A stretch of DNA of 64,000 nt from Trichosanthes cucumerina (GCA_036507285.1 CM071843.1:32558953-32622952); one strand, 5' to 3'. Shown: positions 1 through 12,541, counted from the stretch's first letter. Notes: a model not told the origin generated them from the sequence alone. A program made the numbers and translations.

Positions 1-155
1 CTCATCAAACAGAAAATAAATCTAAAAGTGCCAAAAACCGAAACATCCAAAATTGCAAACTAGCATTCATCTCATGAATTCAAAGTAAAATACCCACCTT
101 TTTAACAAAAAACAGTGCATAATGAAGAACCATCGAAATGGCTCTGATATCAAAT
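1..155 (-). other. Leader of minus-strand Ty1/copia element A
   Basis: This is the untranslated leader just inside the 5' LTR of element A, whose coding part lies left of the window. The reverse complement of these bases aligns closely with the plus-strand stretch at 30193-30350 after the LTR of element F, so A and F belong to one family. No ORF is supported here. Confidence 0.8.
141..152 (-). other. Primer binding site of element A (initiator tRNA-Met type)
   Basis: On the minus strand the bases read TGATATCAGAGC, one mismatch from the usual plant retrotransposon primer site TGGTATCAGAGC. It lies 3 nt inside the LTR end, which fixes both the orientation and the LTR boundary. Confidence 0.85.
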
Positions 156-1966
156 TGAAGGGAATGAAAATCCCCTCGCAGCGGAAGACGATCGAATCGT
201 CATGGTATCAACGCTACTCGAGTTTTGTTAAAACGGTCTAACTATTAGATCTAGGCTAAACATACTAGAAAGAGGAAGAAATTTACAGCAAGATGAATTG
301 TACTTACTTGTTGAAGACTCTCTTCAATATTTCTTCCAAAGATCACGAACGCCTCGTGCTTCTCGATCTCAACGAACGCTTCCCACGAACGAAATTCGAA
401 CACTACCACTTGGAGTCTCGGTTGTTCTTCCTTTGAAAAGGAGGAGAGTTGTGGGACTCTTTGTGTTCTGGAGAGGGAGGAGAGTTTGAGAGAATAGTAG
501 AGAGAATTCTCTTCTTCTCTTTGATGAAAATCAAAAAATGAGAGAGTGAACTTACAATCCCTTCTTGCAAAGGGTTTAAATAGTGGAATGATAGAGTTAA
601 AATCTCCACATTATTACCACTTTACCACAACCATAGGTTATGCAAATCTCATTTGCATAACCACATAATATAAGATATCTCATATCTCATATTGCAAATC
701 TCATTTGCAATAAATGTGGATTAATTAAATTGAATCACATCCAATTTAATTTCTCTCAATTAATTTCTTCAATTAGCCCTAATTCAACAATTAGGCTAAC
801 CTATAGTTTATTAAGAATCTCATTCACATTAAACTATATATTATATCATTCATATCTCATATAAATGACATAAATGCCCTTTAAGTGAAATTGAACACTT
901 CAATTTCATACCAAAACATTAACCCTTCTTTTAATCCAGATTGAGCCAACCGAGGGACCTAATGGACTTACAGTGACGGGCTCCAATGATCCGAGATTAA
1001 CCTGTCAAACTCTTTGACCTGGTTAATCAATATTCATTAGCTACGGTAACACTCCACTAAAGCCCGTAGTTGCACTCCCGTCAGTGTAGAATATTTACGT
1101 GTCCACTGATATAACCAATGCCCATGAGTCGACCCTTCACACAGTTGTTCAGAGACACGATCGGGTCAAATTACCATTTTACCCGTGTCTCACTCTCTCT
1201 GTTCCTTATGTCCCCACCGCTCTCTCTAATGAACAACATATTGTGATGGTCCAACCATACACAACACCCTTCTCGGGCAAGTGAGAAGGTGGGCGCCGTT
1301 GTCCAAGCCACGGAGACAAAGACTTAAGGGAACAACCCCTTCTAGTTTCCTAAAGGCGGAACGCAGTGAATTCCATCTCGCGTAGTTAAGTTCCCAGCTC
1401 CCTACTTGGTCCCGTCCCCGAGAAGATAGGCATATTGGTCGAGTAAGCGTGACCACCCTCACCCGTATTTAGTCAAAGGACGGACTTCGCAGACAGGAGT
1501 CCGTAACACGCTCAGGATTCAGGTCGAGTCACTAATGGTCATCTACGAAGTTATTAGTCCTCACTGTCAACGGTGTTACATCAGTAGGTCTAATAATTCA
1601 CGGTCCGGTCTTGTACAATCTCATTGCACAGGATGCCCCCACTCGCATGTCAACCACATGAACGAGTCAGATCACCTCGTTTGTATCTAATACAAAGCGG
1701 GTCGCATCCACATTGTATCCAGGATTAGGTCTCCAACCCTATCCATATACTGTAGACCGTTCGGGTCATTAACTCGAACGTGATCCTCCCTGTGTGTCCA
1801 CTACACACCGTTCAAGTTCTAGTTCTCTCATAAATTCAATGACCCTGGAGCTTAGTTTATTGGAAAAGTTTATAAATATTGCGAGACACAAAGTAATGAA
1901 ATAAATAACTCTTATTAATTTCAAACAATAATTTACAAACACGAGATTAGGATAAAAATCCCAACA
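156..1966 (-). repeat. 5' LTR of copia element A (family C1, 1811 bp)
   Basis: On the minus strand the LTR runs from TGTTGGGATTTTTATCC to CCCTTCA, with TG...CA ends. It is a full-length relative of 28390-30192, 12964-14740 and the fragment 38715-39568. A TATA-like TATTTAAA lies on the minus strand near 575-590, upstream of the leader-proximal third. The right edge at 1966/1967 cuts into a gypsy integrase, so A inserted into that older element. The matching target duplication is outside the window. Small ORFs inside are chance. Confidence 0.9.
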
Positions 1967-3323
1967 GAAGCATGTCTTCGAGGGTCTGAATGGTTCTTTC
2001 TGACTGACCATCGGTTTGTTGATGAAATGTTGTACTAAAGTGCAACTTAGTTCCTAAGGCCTCTTGGAGACTCGACCAAAAATTGGAAGTAAATCTCGAA
2101 TCCCTATCTGACACAATTGATACTGGGGCTCCGTATTGGCTTACAATCCTGTCAACATATAATTTAGCAAGTTTATCCAGAGTAAAAGTTACCTTGACGG
2201 GTATGAATCGAGCAGTCTTAGTCAGTCAGTCTACTATCATCCAAATCCCGTCATAACCACTCGGTGTTCGGGGAAGTCCAAATAAGAAATCCATGGTTAC
2301 ATGCTCCCACTTCCATTCAGGTATTGGGAGTGGATTTAGAAGCCTTCCTGGTTTCTTTCGTTCAGGTTTCACCTGTTGACAAATTAAACATTTAGGGACA
2401 TACTCTGCTATTTCTCGTTTCATTCCTGGCCACCAATAATGGTTCTTTAGGGTCCGATACATCTTTGTACCTCCTGGATGCATCACATAGGTTGAACTAT
2501 GTGCTTCTTCTAGTATTGCATTTTTCAAAGTTTTATCTTTAGGTACACAAAATCTACCACACTTCATCAACGCTCCATCACGCCTTACATCGTAATCTGC
2601 TCTCTGCTTCAAGTTCACCTCTTCTATCAATTTCTTCAGGATAGGGTCTTTAGCTTGACTTGAGATAACATCATTAATTAAGGTAGGTCTTACCTGAATA
2701 TGAGCTAACAAATTCCTTTTGTCACCAACATACACTTTTGCATTAGAACTCTTGAGTTCCTCAAATAGAGCCACTCTAACAGCATTAAGTGAACCCCTAC
2801 GTTGCTTCGACTTCCTACTCAGTGCATCAGCAACATTAGCCTTTCCTGGGTGGTATTCAATCGTGCAGTCATAGTCTTTTATCAACTCAAGCCACCACCG
2901 CCGTCTCAAATTCAACTCTTTCTGTTCGAAGATATATTTTAAACTTTTATGATCTGTGTAAATACACCACTTCTCACCAAACAGATAATGCCTCCAAATC
3001 TTTAAAGCTAACGTAACTTCTGCGAGCTCCAGATCATGAGTAGGATAATTACATTCATGCTTTTTCAACTGTCTTGACGCATAAGCAATCACTTTCCCAT
3101 CCTTCATAAGCACACATCCAAGGCCCTGATGTGAGGCATCACAGTAAACCTCAAACTCTTTTCCCGTGGTGGGTAGAGTTAGTACAAGTGTTGTGACAAG
3201 TCTGTTCTTTAACTCTTGAAAACTTTTTTCACACTCGAACTTCGTATTCTTCTTTGTCAAACTGGTTAATGGAAGAGCTATTTTGGAAAACCCCTCGAAA
3301 AAAACGTTGATAGTATCGTGCAA
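1967..3323 (-). pseudogene. gypsy pol: RNase H and integrase part, broken
   Basis: The open segment 3323-2226 encodes RNase H (VYCDASHQGLGCVLM, then TDHKSLKYIF), the H2C2 zinc-binding region (HPGGTKMY ... CLICQQVKPER) and the start of the integrase core (MDFLFGLPRTPSGYDGIW). An in-frame TGA at about 2226, where a CGA arginine codon is expected, ends it. The integrase continues in the same frame through SIVSDRDSRF and QTDGQSERTIQTL until element A at 1966. In life it would degrade the RNA of RNA/DNA hybrids and insert cDNA. The start of this segment lies downstream of another in-frame TAA (3381-3383), so it is a continuation of the polyprotein and not a separate gene. Confidence 0.9.
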
Positions 3324-3380
3324 GTCCCAAAAACTACGGACTTCCGATATTGAACTGGGTTGTTCCCACTTAACTATAAC

Positions 3381-4916
3381 TTATGTCTTCTGAGGATCCA
3401 CTTGAACTCCAGCTGCTGACACTACATGTCCCAAAAACACAACTTGTTCCAGCCAAAACTCACATTTACTAAATTTAGCATACAGCTTCCGATTTCGTAA
3501 TGTCTGTAGCACTAGTCTGAGATGTTCTGCATGCTTCTCTTTACTTTCTGAATACACCAAGATGTCATCAATAAATACTATCACAAACTGATCAAGGTAA
3601 GGATGGAATACCCGATTCAATTTATCCATGAATGCTGCTGGGGCATTTGTTAACCCGAATGGCATTACCAAGAATTCATAATGCCCATACCTTGTTCTGA
3701 AAGCCGTTTTTGGTACATCAGAATCATTGATCTTCAGCTGATGGTAACCTGATCGTAAATCAATTTTGGAAAATACTGAGGCACCCTTTAGTTGATCGAA
3801 CAGGTCATCTATGCGGGGCAAAAGATATTTGTTACGTATTGTTACCTTATTCAGTTGTCGGTAATCAATACATAATCGTAATGTCTCATCCTTCTTTTTA
3901 ACAAACAACACAGGTGCTCCCCATGGAGATACACTTGGTCGAATATAACCCTTATCCACCAACTCCTGCAACTGAGTTTTCAATTCCTTCAATTCCTTCG
4001 GTGCCATCCTATACGGGGCTTGAGATATTGGCGTCGTTCCTGGCATCAGGTCTATGGTAAACGCCACCTCTCTATCAGGTGGCAACCCTGTTAGCTCCTC
4101 TGGGAAGACATTTAAAAATTCACATACTACTGGAATGTCTTCAGGTTTCAATTTACTCGCTGGTGCACAAACTACATATGCAAGATATGCTGTACAACCT
4201 TTCTTCAATAATTTTCTAGCTTTAATAATTGATATCATACAAGTAGGTAATATCTTCCTATACCCTTTAAACATAACCTCAGTGTCGCCTGGCTTTCTCA
4301 ACACAACTTCCTTCCTATGACAGTCCATTAAGGCATGGTACCTAGATAAGAAATCCATCCCCAAGATAACGTCGAACTCTTGAAGATCTAAAGGAATCAG
4401 TTCAGTTGTCATAGTCATACCATTCACTTCCACCATACAATTAGTATAAACACTAAAAACTATCGACATATCACCAATAGGAGTATAAATACACAGCTCC
4501 TCAGATAAAGGTTCTAACTTTGCAACAATGCTAGCAGCAAAAATTTTAGAGATAAAAGAATGCGTAGCTCCTGGATCTAATAATGCATGTGCAGATTTAC
4601 CACAGATAGAAAGTGTACCCGTAACAACTTCTGGTGCATCCTCTGCCTCCTGCTGTGTCATGGCGTAAATCTTCCCCTGTTGTCGGGGTCGACCTACCTG
4701 TCCCTTCTGCTTAGCACTACTAGTGCCTTCTCCTCCAGCTACCCCAGTATTTTGCTGTTGGTTCACGGTCTGCGACGTGGTTCTCTGTCCTACCATGCCT
4801 TCTTGCATTAGCTGGGGGCATTCCCTTTTAAAGTTACCGCCTTGCCCACAGTTGAAGCATACATTTTCGCCACTCAAACATCGACTCCAATGATACTTCC
4901 CACAAGTGTTGCACAA
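3381..4916 (-). pseudogene. gypsy gag C-end, protease and reverse transcriptase
   Basis: This 511-codon open segment starts in gag zinc knuckles (CNTCGKYHWSRC, then CFNCGQGGNFKREC, in which the usual His is Asn). An aspartic protease follows (LLDPGATHSF, where LLDSGA is usual), then the RT from about residue 250 (VLFVKKKDETLRLCIDYR, FSKIDLRSGYHQ, and catalytic FIDDILVYS near residue 450). It ends at an in-frame TAA and the RNase H part continues in the same frame beyond. Just past that stop, around 3283-3345, the expected sequence is met only after one base loss and one base gain, a compensated pair of frameshifts. It is inactive as it stands. Confidence 0.93.
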
Positions 4917-5000
4917 AAGTTTCCTTGCAGAACTAGCTACTGACTCATTGGGTTGCCCTGTTCGGGAGTCCCTTGCTAATCCTATTAGAAAACTTGATCC

Positions 5001-5854
5001 CTACTGCCTCTGTCTTTCCCCACGTCCACCTGTACCAATCCTTGGAGTAGACTGCCCACCACGATGGGGTTTAAAGCTCCCTTTTCCAGAAACACCTGGA
5101 GTGAATCTCCTATTATCTCCTCGCTGGAATCGGTCTCGTGATAAACTAACAGAATAAGTTCTATGACCACCACCTACAGCTTTTTTTCTCGTTCTATTAT
5201 CTACTACGCTTCGCTCTACCCGTAATGTCGTCTCCACAAGCTTGGAGAACTCAGCCCACTCTGAACTTGCTGTCACAGGCGTTCGGATCTCTGTTCGTAG
5301 ACCATCCTCGAACCTCTTGCATCGATCTATCTCGTTTGCAACAATAGTGCTAGTATACTTTGATAACTCTGTGAACTTCTTCTCATATTTTGTTACTGTC
5401 ATCGATCCCTGAACAAGTCTTAGAAACTTGTTCCTCTTTGCATCATGATAAGAGCTCGGATAGTATGGGTTATCTTCCACCAATCGTCTGCTCCTTTCTG
5501 GAGCAAGAATGCTGCTAAATCGACTTTCCTGTCTTCAGGGCATCACATGACCCTAAAACACTTCTCAATCAGATTTAACCAAACCTCAGCATCAGCGGGA
5601 TCTGTCGTGCCTTCAAATGTTGTTGCAACTAAGGCCTTTAGTCTTTCAATGTCATACTTCTTTTCTGGATCTGCTTGTGATGATCCAACACTTTCAGCCA
5701 ATCTTTGAGTTATCCTCGTAATGATCTGTTCCTCTATGTTCACCTCTTGTTGAGGATGACTAGACTCTCCCTCTGATACCTCTCTTCCTCTATCACCAGT
5801 AGCTTCTTGAGTTCCGGCCTCCACTTGCCTGCCTCGTTTGCCACCTCGAGCCAT
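5001..5854 (-). pseudogene. gypsy gag, N-terminal and capsid part
   Basis: The start at 5854 (MARGGKRGRQ) lies about 90 nt inside the primer site and fits a gag start. The capsid-like stretch has EVWLNLIEKCFRVM, an in-frame TGA near 5543, then CPEDRKVDLAAFLLQ in the same frame, and after a frameshift near 5470 continues as YHDAKRNKFLRLVQGSMTV and YEKKFTELSKY to about 5001. This is the Retrotrans_gag region. It would form the virus-like particle in an intact element. Confidence 0.9.
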
Positions 5855-5943
5855 GGTCCTAAATTATAAAATCTTATTAAAATAGTTAAGACAACAAGCT
5901 CCTAGTTTAATGCACGAACCTAGTTCCCTTCCCAAAACCTTTT

Positions 5944-5955
5944 GCTCTGATACCA
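5944..5955 (-). other. Primer binding site of the gypsy element
   Basis: The minus strand reads TGGTATCAGAGC exactly, the common plant tRNA-Met primer site. It lies 3 nt from the LTR end (TGTGACA) and sets the inner LTR boundary at 5959. Confidence 0.92.
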
Positions 5956-5958
5956 AGT

Positions 5959-7911
5959 TGTCACACCTCCTCCTAGCTTACTTGCTTAACCTAGGAAGAG
6001 ATGCAAAGACAGAGATAACCAACTCTCTTACTGGCTCTCCCTGACTAACCCAAGACTTAAACTAAAATTAAATGCAACACAACACGTTTGAGCTGGGAAG
6101 CCCAGTGAGTGTCTATTTTTAGAACATTATAAGATCAAAGGTGAAGCATAATAATGGACATGTTATAACTAGAAAATAACTTAACACTTGATTGTAAACG
6201 TAATCAAGTCATGCTATCAATTTACAGGTTTAAGTCACCACTTATGTATAACATAAAAAACTCTTAATGTAGTACTATAATGAAGAATAAACAGATCCAT
6301 AACGTAGAAGCTCATAACAATAAAACTCATGGCATGATACCGCTTTCGAAAAACGGTGGTAGAGTTATCTTTATACCAACAACGTTCATACATCTCTCAC
6401 GTGCAGGTGGAATGCCATTGGGCACTTTGGTTTTCCCTAATACCTTCTCTATGTCCTTCAGTATTAGGATAAGACCATTTACTACCCGAATACCTTCTCA
6501 TTGTCCTTCAGTATCGTGAAAACACAATTCTTCCCTCCCAAGTACCTTATCGATGTCCTTCAGTACTGGGGGTTAACAACATACAGGGGCATACTTTGTT
6601 TACCATGGAAATAACGTTTTCAAAATACATACAACAATTCCTCAACATTTGCATATTACTTTCCTAAACATGTTTCCAAGTGAACTTACACAAGGCATTC
6701 TCTAGAGGAAATCATACTTCTATAACTAGTTTCCATACTTGAATATATAGTTACCCACTAATACAAAACATGCTTAAGTTCCCTAAAGAACATTCTGTCA
6801 AAAACTCCATGAAACTATACAAAATTAATTCAGGCATGATTCAGTGATCAACATTTATGCTTTTAAAGAAAAACTAAGGTTAAGTATAGTGCTAAAATAG
6901 AGTAACTCACAATCACCAAAAGGGTTCCAAGGATTATAAGCTATTCCTATCTCCGTTTGCCCTAAAAATGAAATTAGTAACATTAATTCTTTTCCTTATG
7001 CACCTTAAAAACAGATCTAATTCAGTCTCATAACTCAATTCAGAATAGCCATACACACTTGGTTATAAAGTATATAGAAATGGAAAAACATCTCTTTCAA
7101 TCTCTTGCTAGCAGTTTTTCCCTTGTACCTAAAATTTCAGGTACAACTTTCAGCTTGGGTTCCTCAAAATTTATCAACACAACCACCCAATATTTTTTGA
7201 TAAACCTCAAGTAATACATCTTAGCTTACTTACCTCAAAATCTCAGCTTCTAATTCCTCCTCATGAGCTCAAAAGAGACTGATCTCCTCACACTGTTCTG
7301 CTACCCGAGAACTTTGAACACCTCTCACTTCCTCTGCGTATTTTCACAAAAGCCGACAAGTTTCTTATTCTACACTCAATTTTTGAGATTTTGACTAAAA
7401 AATCATCGAAGTTGGCTCAGTAAATTAAGAGATATGATCGTTTGAAGATGACCCATTTTCCAGTAGCTTGCTGTTTTCCTACGAATTTGACAGCACCTAC
7501 TTGCAAAGTTAACACCGAGGCTTCACCTCATTTGGCCAGCTCCTACTTTAATATTTACATCATAATCCCCTTTTTAGAACACCAAAATAAGTAAGTAAAT
7601 AAACCCTAAGCATTTTAGCCAACTTACCCTAAGTTTGTGAGGTATAAGATCTTCCATTTAATACATATTGCATCTTAAATTTCCCCAATTTGCTAAAGCT
7701 TTTAACTTACTTCAATTCAACTTTTAATATGCTTATTTCAATGGCTTACCTATCTCCTTATGAAGCTTTTAACACATTGTAGCTCCCAATTAAATAGATT
7801 CCCAAATCCGATCACGACATCCTTTAGTGCAACCTATATCATTTTGCATATTTCAAAACATCATGTACGAGTGCAAAATGATAAAAGAAAATAGAGTTTA
7901 GGGCTTACATG
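5959..7911 (-). repeat. 5' LTR of the gypsy element, outer end lost
   Basis: The inner end is fixed by the primer site. The sequence is non-coding and AT-rich, with a block of three tandem stem-loops at 6436-6572. The outer end is not seen: near 7911 it passes into a copia LTR fragment of opposite character. I see no gene in it; the small ORF at 6280-6519 only spans the stem-loops. Confidence 0.75.
6436..6572. repeat. Three tandem stem-loop units in the gypsy LTR
   Basis: Each unit has a 17-nt loop of consensus CTTMTCNWTGTCCTTCA. Unit 1 has an 8-bp perfect stem CCTAATAC/GTATTAGG (6436-6443 and 6461-6468). Unit 2 pairs ATAC/GTAT and, past a bulged A, CG/CG (loop 6494-6510). Unit 3 pairs AGTAC/GTACT and, past a bulged A, CCC/GGG (loop 6546-6562). 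Unit spacing is about 50 and 52 bp. Stem bases differ between units in a paired way while the loop stays fixed. Confidence 0.85.
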
Positions 7912-8582
7912 GGGCCCTTTGTTTTAGTTCTAAAGTCAGTACTTAAGGGAACAACCTATCTACTATCCCTAGAGTCGGATAGGAGTGAATTCCGCCTTGC
8001 ACTCTATGTCCCCAGCTATCTACCCGATCTTACCCCTGAAATTAGAGGCTTATTGAGCCAGCGCTGTTGAGCTGCTCTCACCCACGCAAATCTAAGGATA
8101 ATTCCAAATAAACAGGAGTTGATAGTTAGCTCAGGATTGAGATCGAATTATCTACGTCATCAAAATTGAATTAGTCAGTTTTATACAGTAAACGGTGTTA
8201 TAAAGCAAAAGTGATTAAGTCGTGGTCTAGTCTTATACAAACTCATTGCATAGGATGCCCCCACTTACATATATCTATATGAACGATTCAGGATCACATC
8301 GTTTGTACTAACTACAAAGTAGGTCGCATCCATAGTGTCCCCAGAATAAGGCGCCCAACCTTATCCCTATACTATAGACCATTTTAGGCTATATACTCGA
8401 ACTTGATCCATGTTTTATGTCATCAGACAAAGTTCAAGTCTACATTAAATAGCCTTGGGACCTTAGTTTATTGGATTCAAGATTATGGTATACTAATTCA
8501 ATAACAATTTTATCGAAAAAGAAACACGAAAAAATGTTTATCAATTACAAACTACGAGTTTTAGGACATAAAAAATCCAATA
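7912..8582 (-). repeat. Copia LTR fragment, family C2, minus strand
   Basis: The minus strand begins near 8582 with bases close to the start of the C2 LTR at 31533 (compare CCTAAAACTCGTAGTTTG in both) and runs about 660 bp into that LTR. The left edge lies in the gypsy LTR and is known only to about 20 bp. It has no coding content. Confidence 0.75.
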
Positions 8583-8586
8583 GTAT

Positions 8587-10276
8587 GTGATACAAAGACA
8601 GTGATCCTAACGTGTTCGTGTAGACGACATGTAAGTGGAGATATCCACTAGGTAGGTGTAACTCCGTTGACTAGTTAGGTTTCTATTTCATTAGGATGAC
8701 CTAGGCAACTTGATCTCAATCTTGAGCAGGTTATGAACTCCTGTTTGCGAGAGATTCTCCTTTGACTAGTATGGGTTAGAGTGACCAGATTGGCTGACTT
8801 TAATAAGTCTACCTTCTTGGGCAAAAACAGAACAAGCTGCTGAGGACTTAACCTAGCAAGATGGAATTCACTCCTTCCCGCCTACAAGGGTAAGTAGATG
8901 AATTTTCCCTTAAGTGGTGTTTTTGGGACTTGAACGAAGGGTCCGACCCTCTCATTGGCCCGAGAGGGACTTCTGTTTGTTGGTAAGACCACAAACAAAT
9001 TGTTCATTAGAGGAGCAATGAGACTTAAGGTAAAAGATGTAACCCAGGGGTAAAACGGTAATTTGACCCAACTGGTGTTACGAACATTCGTGAATGATTG
9101 ACTTGTTGTTATTAGTCAATATCCGTGGACACAGAAATATATCTGTAGTGAGAAGAGTGCAACTGCGGGACTTTAGTGGAGTGATTCCGCAGTTAACGAA
9201 TGTTGATTAGGAGGTTAATGAGATTAACCGAATAATCTCGTATCGTTGGAGCTTCTGATTTGTAGGTCCATTAGGTCCACCTTCTAGCTCGTAAAGGGAT
9301 CTTAGGTCATTTGAATTTAAATTGTTCAAATTCAATTAGGGAATAAACATTAATGTATAAAGATACATTATAATGTAAAGTTTTGGAACTTTATATTATA
9401 AATTTAATTTGAATATGATTCATATTAAATTATATGAGTGAATTAAATATTTGAAAGAGTTCAAATATAAATGTGAATGAGATTCATATTTAAAAACTAT
9501 AGGTTAAAATTTAATGTGCATTAAAACTATAGGTTAAAAGGGAAGTTGATTAAATGATTTAATCATATGTATATATAACTCAAATATAAGATATTTGATT
9601 AATTTATTTAAGAATCAATTAATTGATTTAATTAAATATGATTTAAATTAAATAAATAAATATATATATATATATATATTAGTCTAATTATATTAATTAA
9701 TTAATTTGATTACTTAATTTTATATTAATTAAATAAAAAAAAAAAGGGTAACGTGTCAAGGTGACACGTTCCCCCACTTCTATCCCAACTCCCTATCGGG
9801 AAGACCTTCCCTTCAAGTTCTTTATCTTGTCACTTGAGAGAAGGATGAAGATTGATCGTTGCATGAATGCAATTGTGAATTGCTAGATACAAGAATTCTC
9901 TCTCAAACTTAAAAATCTCTTCCCCTCACCAATTGTTGGCTCCTTATCACCAAGGAGAGGTCTAATAACTCAGAGACATAGAAGGTTAACTCTTGTGGTT
10001 GTGTCCTGTTGGAAGAACAGAGGAACTGTGTTGTTGTGTTGTACTTGGAATTGTAAGGAATTACAGTTGATTGAAACTACAAAGGTAATAGTCTCTTTCC
10101 TTTCTAGTTTAGGATTTACAGCATGGTAATTTAATGCTTAATCCATGCTTAATTAATTCAAATTTGCTTATCTCTGTTTAAATTTACATGTATGGATTTT
10201 TGGAATAAACCAAAACAATCAAGCATTACGATCTAATTATACGTTTCAGCTGCTCACGGGGATTCGATTCCCTTCA
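8587..10276 (+). repeat. Copia LTR, family C2, lacking its first ~270 bp
   Basis: It aligns with the complete solo LTR 31533-33395 from its GATCCTAACGTGTTCGTG onwards and ends in GCTGCTCACGGGG...CCTTCA, matching the C2 end GCTGCTCAAGG...CATCA. An AT-dinucleotide run lies at about 9660-9680. No primer site follows; it abuts another LTR at 10277. The small ORFs are spurious. Confidence 0.8.
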
Positions 10277-10770
10277 ACATATTGAGTCGGCGACTCTGGT
10301 CACTCTCACCCGTACTATTCTAAGGACAACCCCTGCAGACAGGAGTTCGTAACCCACTCAAAATTAAGGTCGAGTCACTAATGGTCATCTACGAATTTAC
10401 TAGTCCTAAACATAACGGTGTTACATCAGTTAGTCTGATAATTCACGGTCTGGGCTCATACAATCTCATTGCACAGAATGCCCTCACTCACTCGTCTGAA
10501 CGGGCTGGATCGCCTCGTTTCTATCAAATACAAAGTGGGTCGCATCCATAGTGTTACCAAGATGAGGTTTCCAACCTTATCCATATACTATAGACCATTT
10601 GGGTCATTTACCTGAATGTGATCCTACTTGTGTGTCCACTACACACCATTCAAGATCTCATAGATGACCTTGGAGCTTAGTTTTATTGGATTAAGTTTAA
10701 ATTGCAAGAATACAAGGTTTGATGGGAAAATAACTTTTATTTATGAACATCAAATTGTTACAAACAAACT
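10277..10770 (-). repeat. 3' LTR of copia element B, truncated
   Basis: On the minus strand this is the first ~490 bp of a C1-like LTR, lying directly after a polypurine tract (AAGTGGGAGTTTG) that follows the pol remnant of element B. Its inner start is degraded and its far end has been replaced by the C2 LTR at 8587-10276. Confidence 0.75.
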
Positions 10771-11400
10771 CCCACTTGAACTAAAGCGAGTGGAGTACAA
10801 ATACATTTCACAATTGCAAAATACAATAAACTAGGGCATCGAATCCCCTTTGTACAAAACTCCCACTTTCCTTAGTCAGGAAATCACTCGTAGACCAAGA
10901 CTCTCTAGGTGACCCTTAAACACCTTAGCCGTGTGAGCCTTTGTAAACGGATCAGCAACGTTGTGCTCCGAAGCTATTTTCGTGACGATCATGTCTTCGC
11001 GATGCACAATCTCCCGTATCAGGTGACACTTCCATTCAATATGCTTGTCCCTTTTATGACTTCGAGGTTCCTCGAGTTGGCAATTGCACCACTGTTATCA
11101 CAATAAAGGGTGACTGATAAGCTCATGTTTGGAACAACTTCCAAATCCATCATGAACTTCCTTAGCTAAACCGTCTCCTTAGCTTCTTCACAAGCTGCTA
11201 CATATTCGGCCTTCGTCGTGGAGTTCGCGATGTATCCCTGCTTGATGCTTCGCCAAACTGCTCCTCCATTAAGAGTGAACACTGACCCCGATGTGGATTT
11301 CCTAGAATCCTTATCGGTCTGAGAGTCAAAGTTTGTGTATCCCGTAAGTATCAAATCCTTAGTTCCATACACAAGCATGTAGTCTCTCGTTCTCCTAAGA
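10771..11400 (-). pseudogene. Copia element B: RNase H part
   Basis: The best open stretch, 11378-11166, carries GYTNFDSQTDKDSRKSTSGS and TKAEYVAACEEAKETV, the RNase H region of Ty1/copia pol. A stop follows where a tryptophan is expected, and the motif for the second half (CDNSGAIANS) continues leftwards with stops and shifts. In an intact element it would remove template RNA. It is not functional. Confidence 0.88.
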
Positions 11401-12541
11401 TACTTGAGGATTGCCTTAACGGTTGTCCAATGAACAAATCATGGATTGGATTGATACCTACTAACAATCCCAACTCCATGACAGATGTCGGGCCTAGTAC
11501 ATGAGACTACCTACAACTGATGCATAAGGGATCTGTCTCATATCCTCAACCTCTTGAGGTGTCTTAGGACATTGCTCCTTAGATAAATGAACCTCATGTC
11601 TGAAAGGAAACTAACCTTTCTTGGAGTTCTGCATCTCATATCGTAACATACTACGCTTCTTCCAAATCTTTCATTTGGAATTGCGTAGCTAACTATTCCT
11701 TTACGTCAGTAAGGAATCCTACATCAGTCCCAATGAGTAGGATATCATCCACATACAATACTAGAAATGTAACAGTGGTGTTGATGATTTTCTTGTAAAC
11801 ACAAGGCTCATCAACATTTTGATTAAAGCCATAAGATTTGATAGTTTCATCAAACCTTAAATTTCAAGACCTCAAGGTCTGTTTCAGTCCATAAATAGAC
11901 CGTTTAATCCTGCAAACCTTTTGCTCTGAGCCTTGTTCAATGAACCGTTTGGGTTGGTCCATGTAGATATTTTCGTCGTGATTGTTATTCAAGAAAGTCG
12001 TCATGACATCCATCTGCCATACTTCATAGTCATAATATGTTGCAATGGTCAGAAGTATCCTGATAGACTTAATTATGGCAACAGGAGAAAAGGTTTCTTC
12101 ATAGTCCACCCCTTCTCGCTAGGTATAACCCTTTTCCACGAGTCTAGCTTTGAATGTTTGTACCTTCCCATCTATACCACGTTTTCGCTTGTAGATCCAT
12201 TTGCAACCTATAAGTTTTACCCCATCAAGTTGATCCACAAGCACCCAAACGGAATTGAAGTACATAGACTTCATTTCCTGGTCCATGGCTTTAATCCATT
12301 CGTCTTTGTCTACATCATCCATTGTTTCATCATATGTCAATTGATCATCACAGTCGTCATCAGGTATGACAACTTGGATTTTAGTCAAACCCATGTAACG
12401 ATCAAGCTGGTTAACAACCCTCCCACTATGTCGAGGCATTCTAAACTCTTGAGAAGGACATACTCGACTTGACGAGCTAGGGTCAACAACTCTCGTTGAC
12501 GTACTAGCACCATCAACAACTCTCGTTGATGAACTGCCCAT
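11401..12541 (-). pseudogene. Copia element B: reverse transcriptase
   Basis: Two open stretches carry the RT: 12541-12119 (from the linker to FKARLVEKGYT, with GCKWIYKRKRGIDG) and 12109-11864 (MDYEETFSPVAIIKSIRILL, VWQMDVMTTFLNN, IYGLKQT). A stop at about 12118 separates them. The catalytic YVDD can be read at 11744-11755 in a broken frame. It is clearly a dead copy, closely related to D and F. Confidence 0.9.

Larger units (their letters stand above)
1967..7911 (-). mobile_element. Ty3/gypsy element of Tekay/Del chromovirus type, 5' part
   Basis: Reading leftwards on the minus strand: a 5' LTR part (7911-5959), tRNA-Met primer site, gag with zinc knuckles, aspartic protease, RT, RNase H, H2C2 zinc finger and integrase, cut off at 1967 by copia A. 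The order PR-RT-RH-IN is that of Ty3/gypsy. Gag with two close Cys motifs and the RT sequence style suggest Tekay/Del; that subclass is inference. The 3' end and 3' LTR are not in the window. Confidence 0.9.

Noticed and set aside
9655..9680. AT-dinucleotide microsatellite
   Set aside because: Ordinary simple repeat within an LTR.
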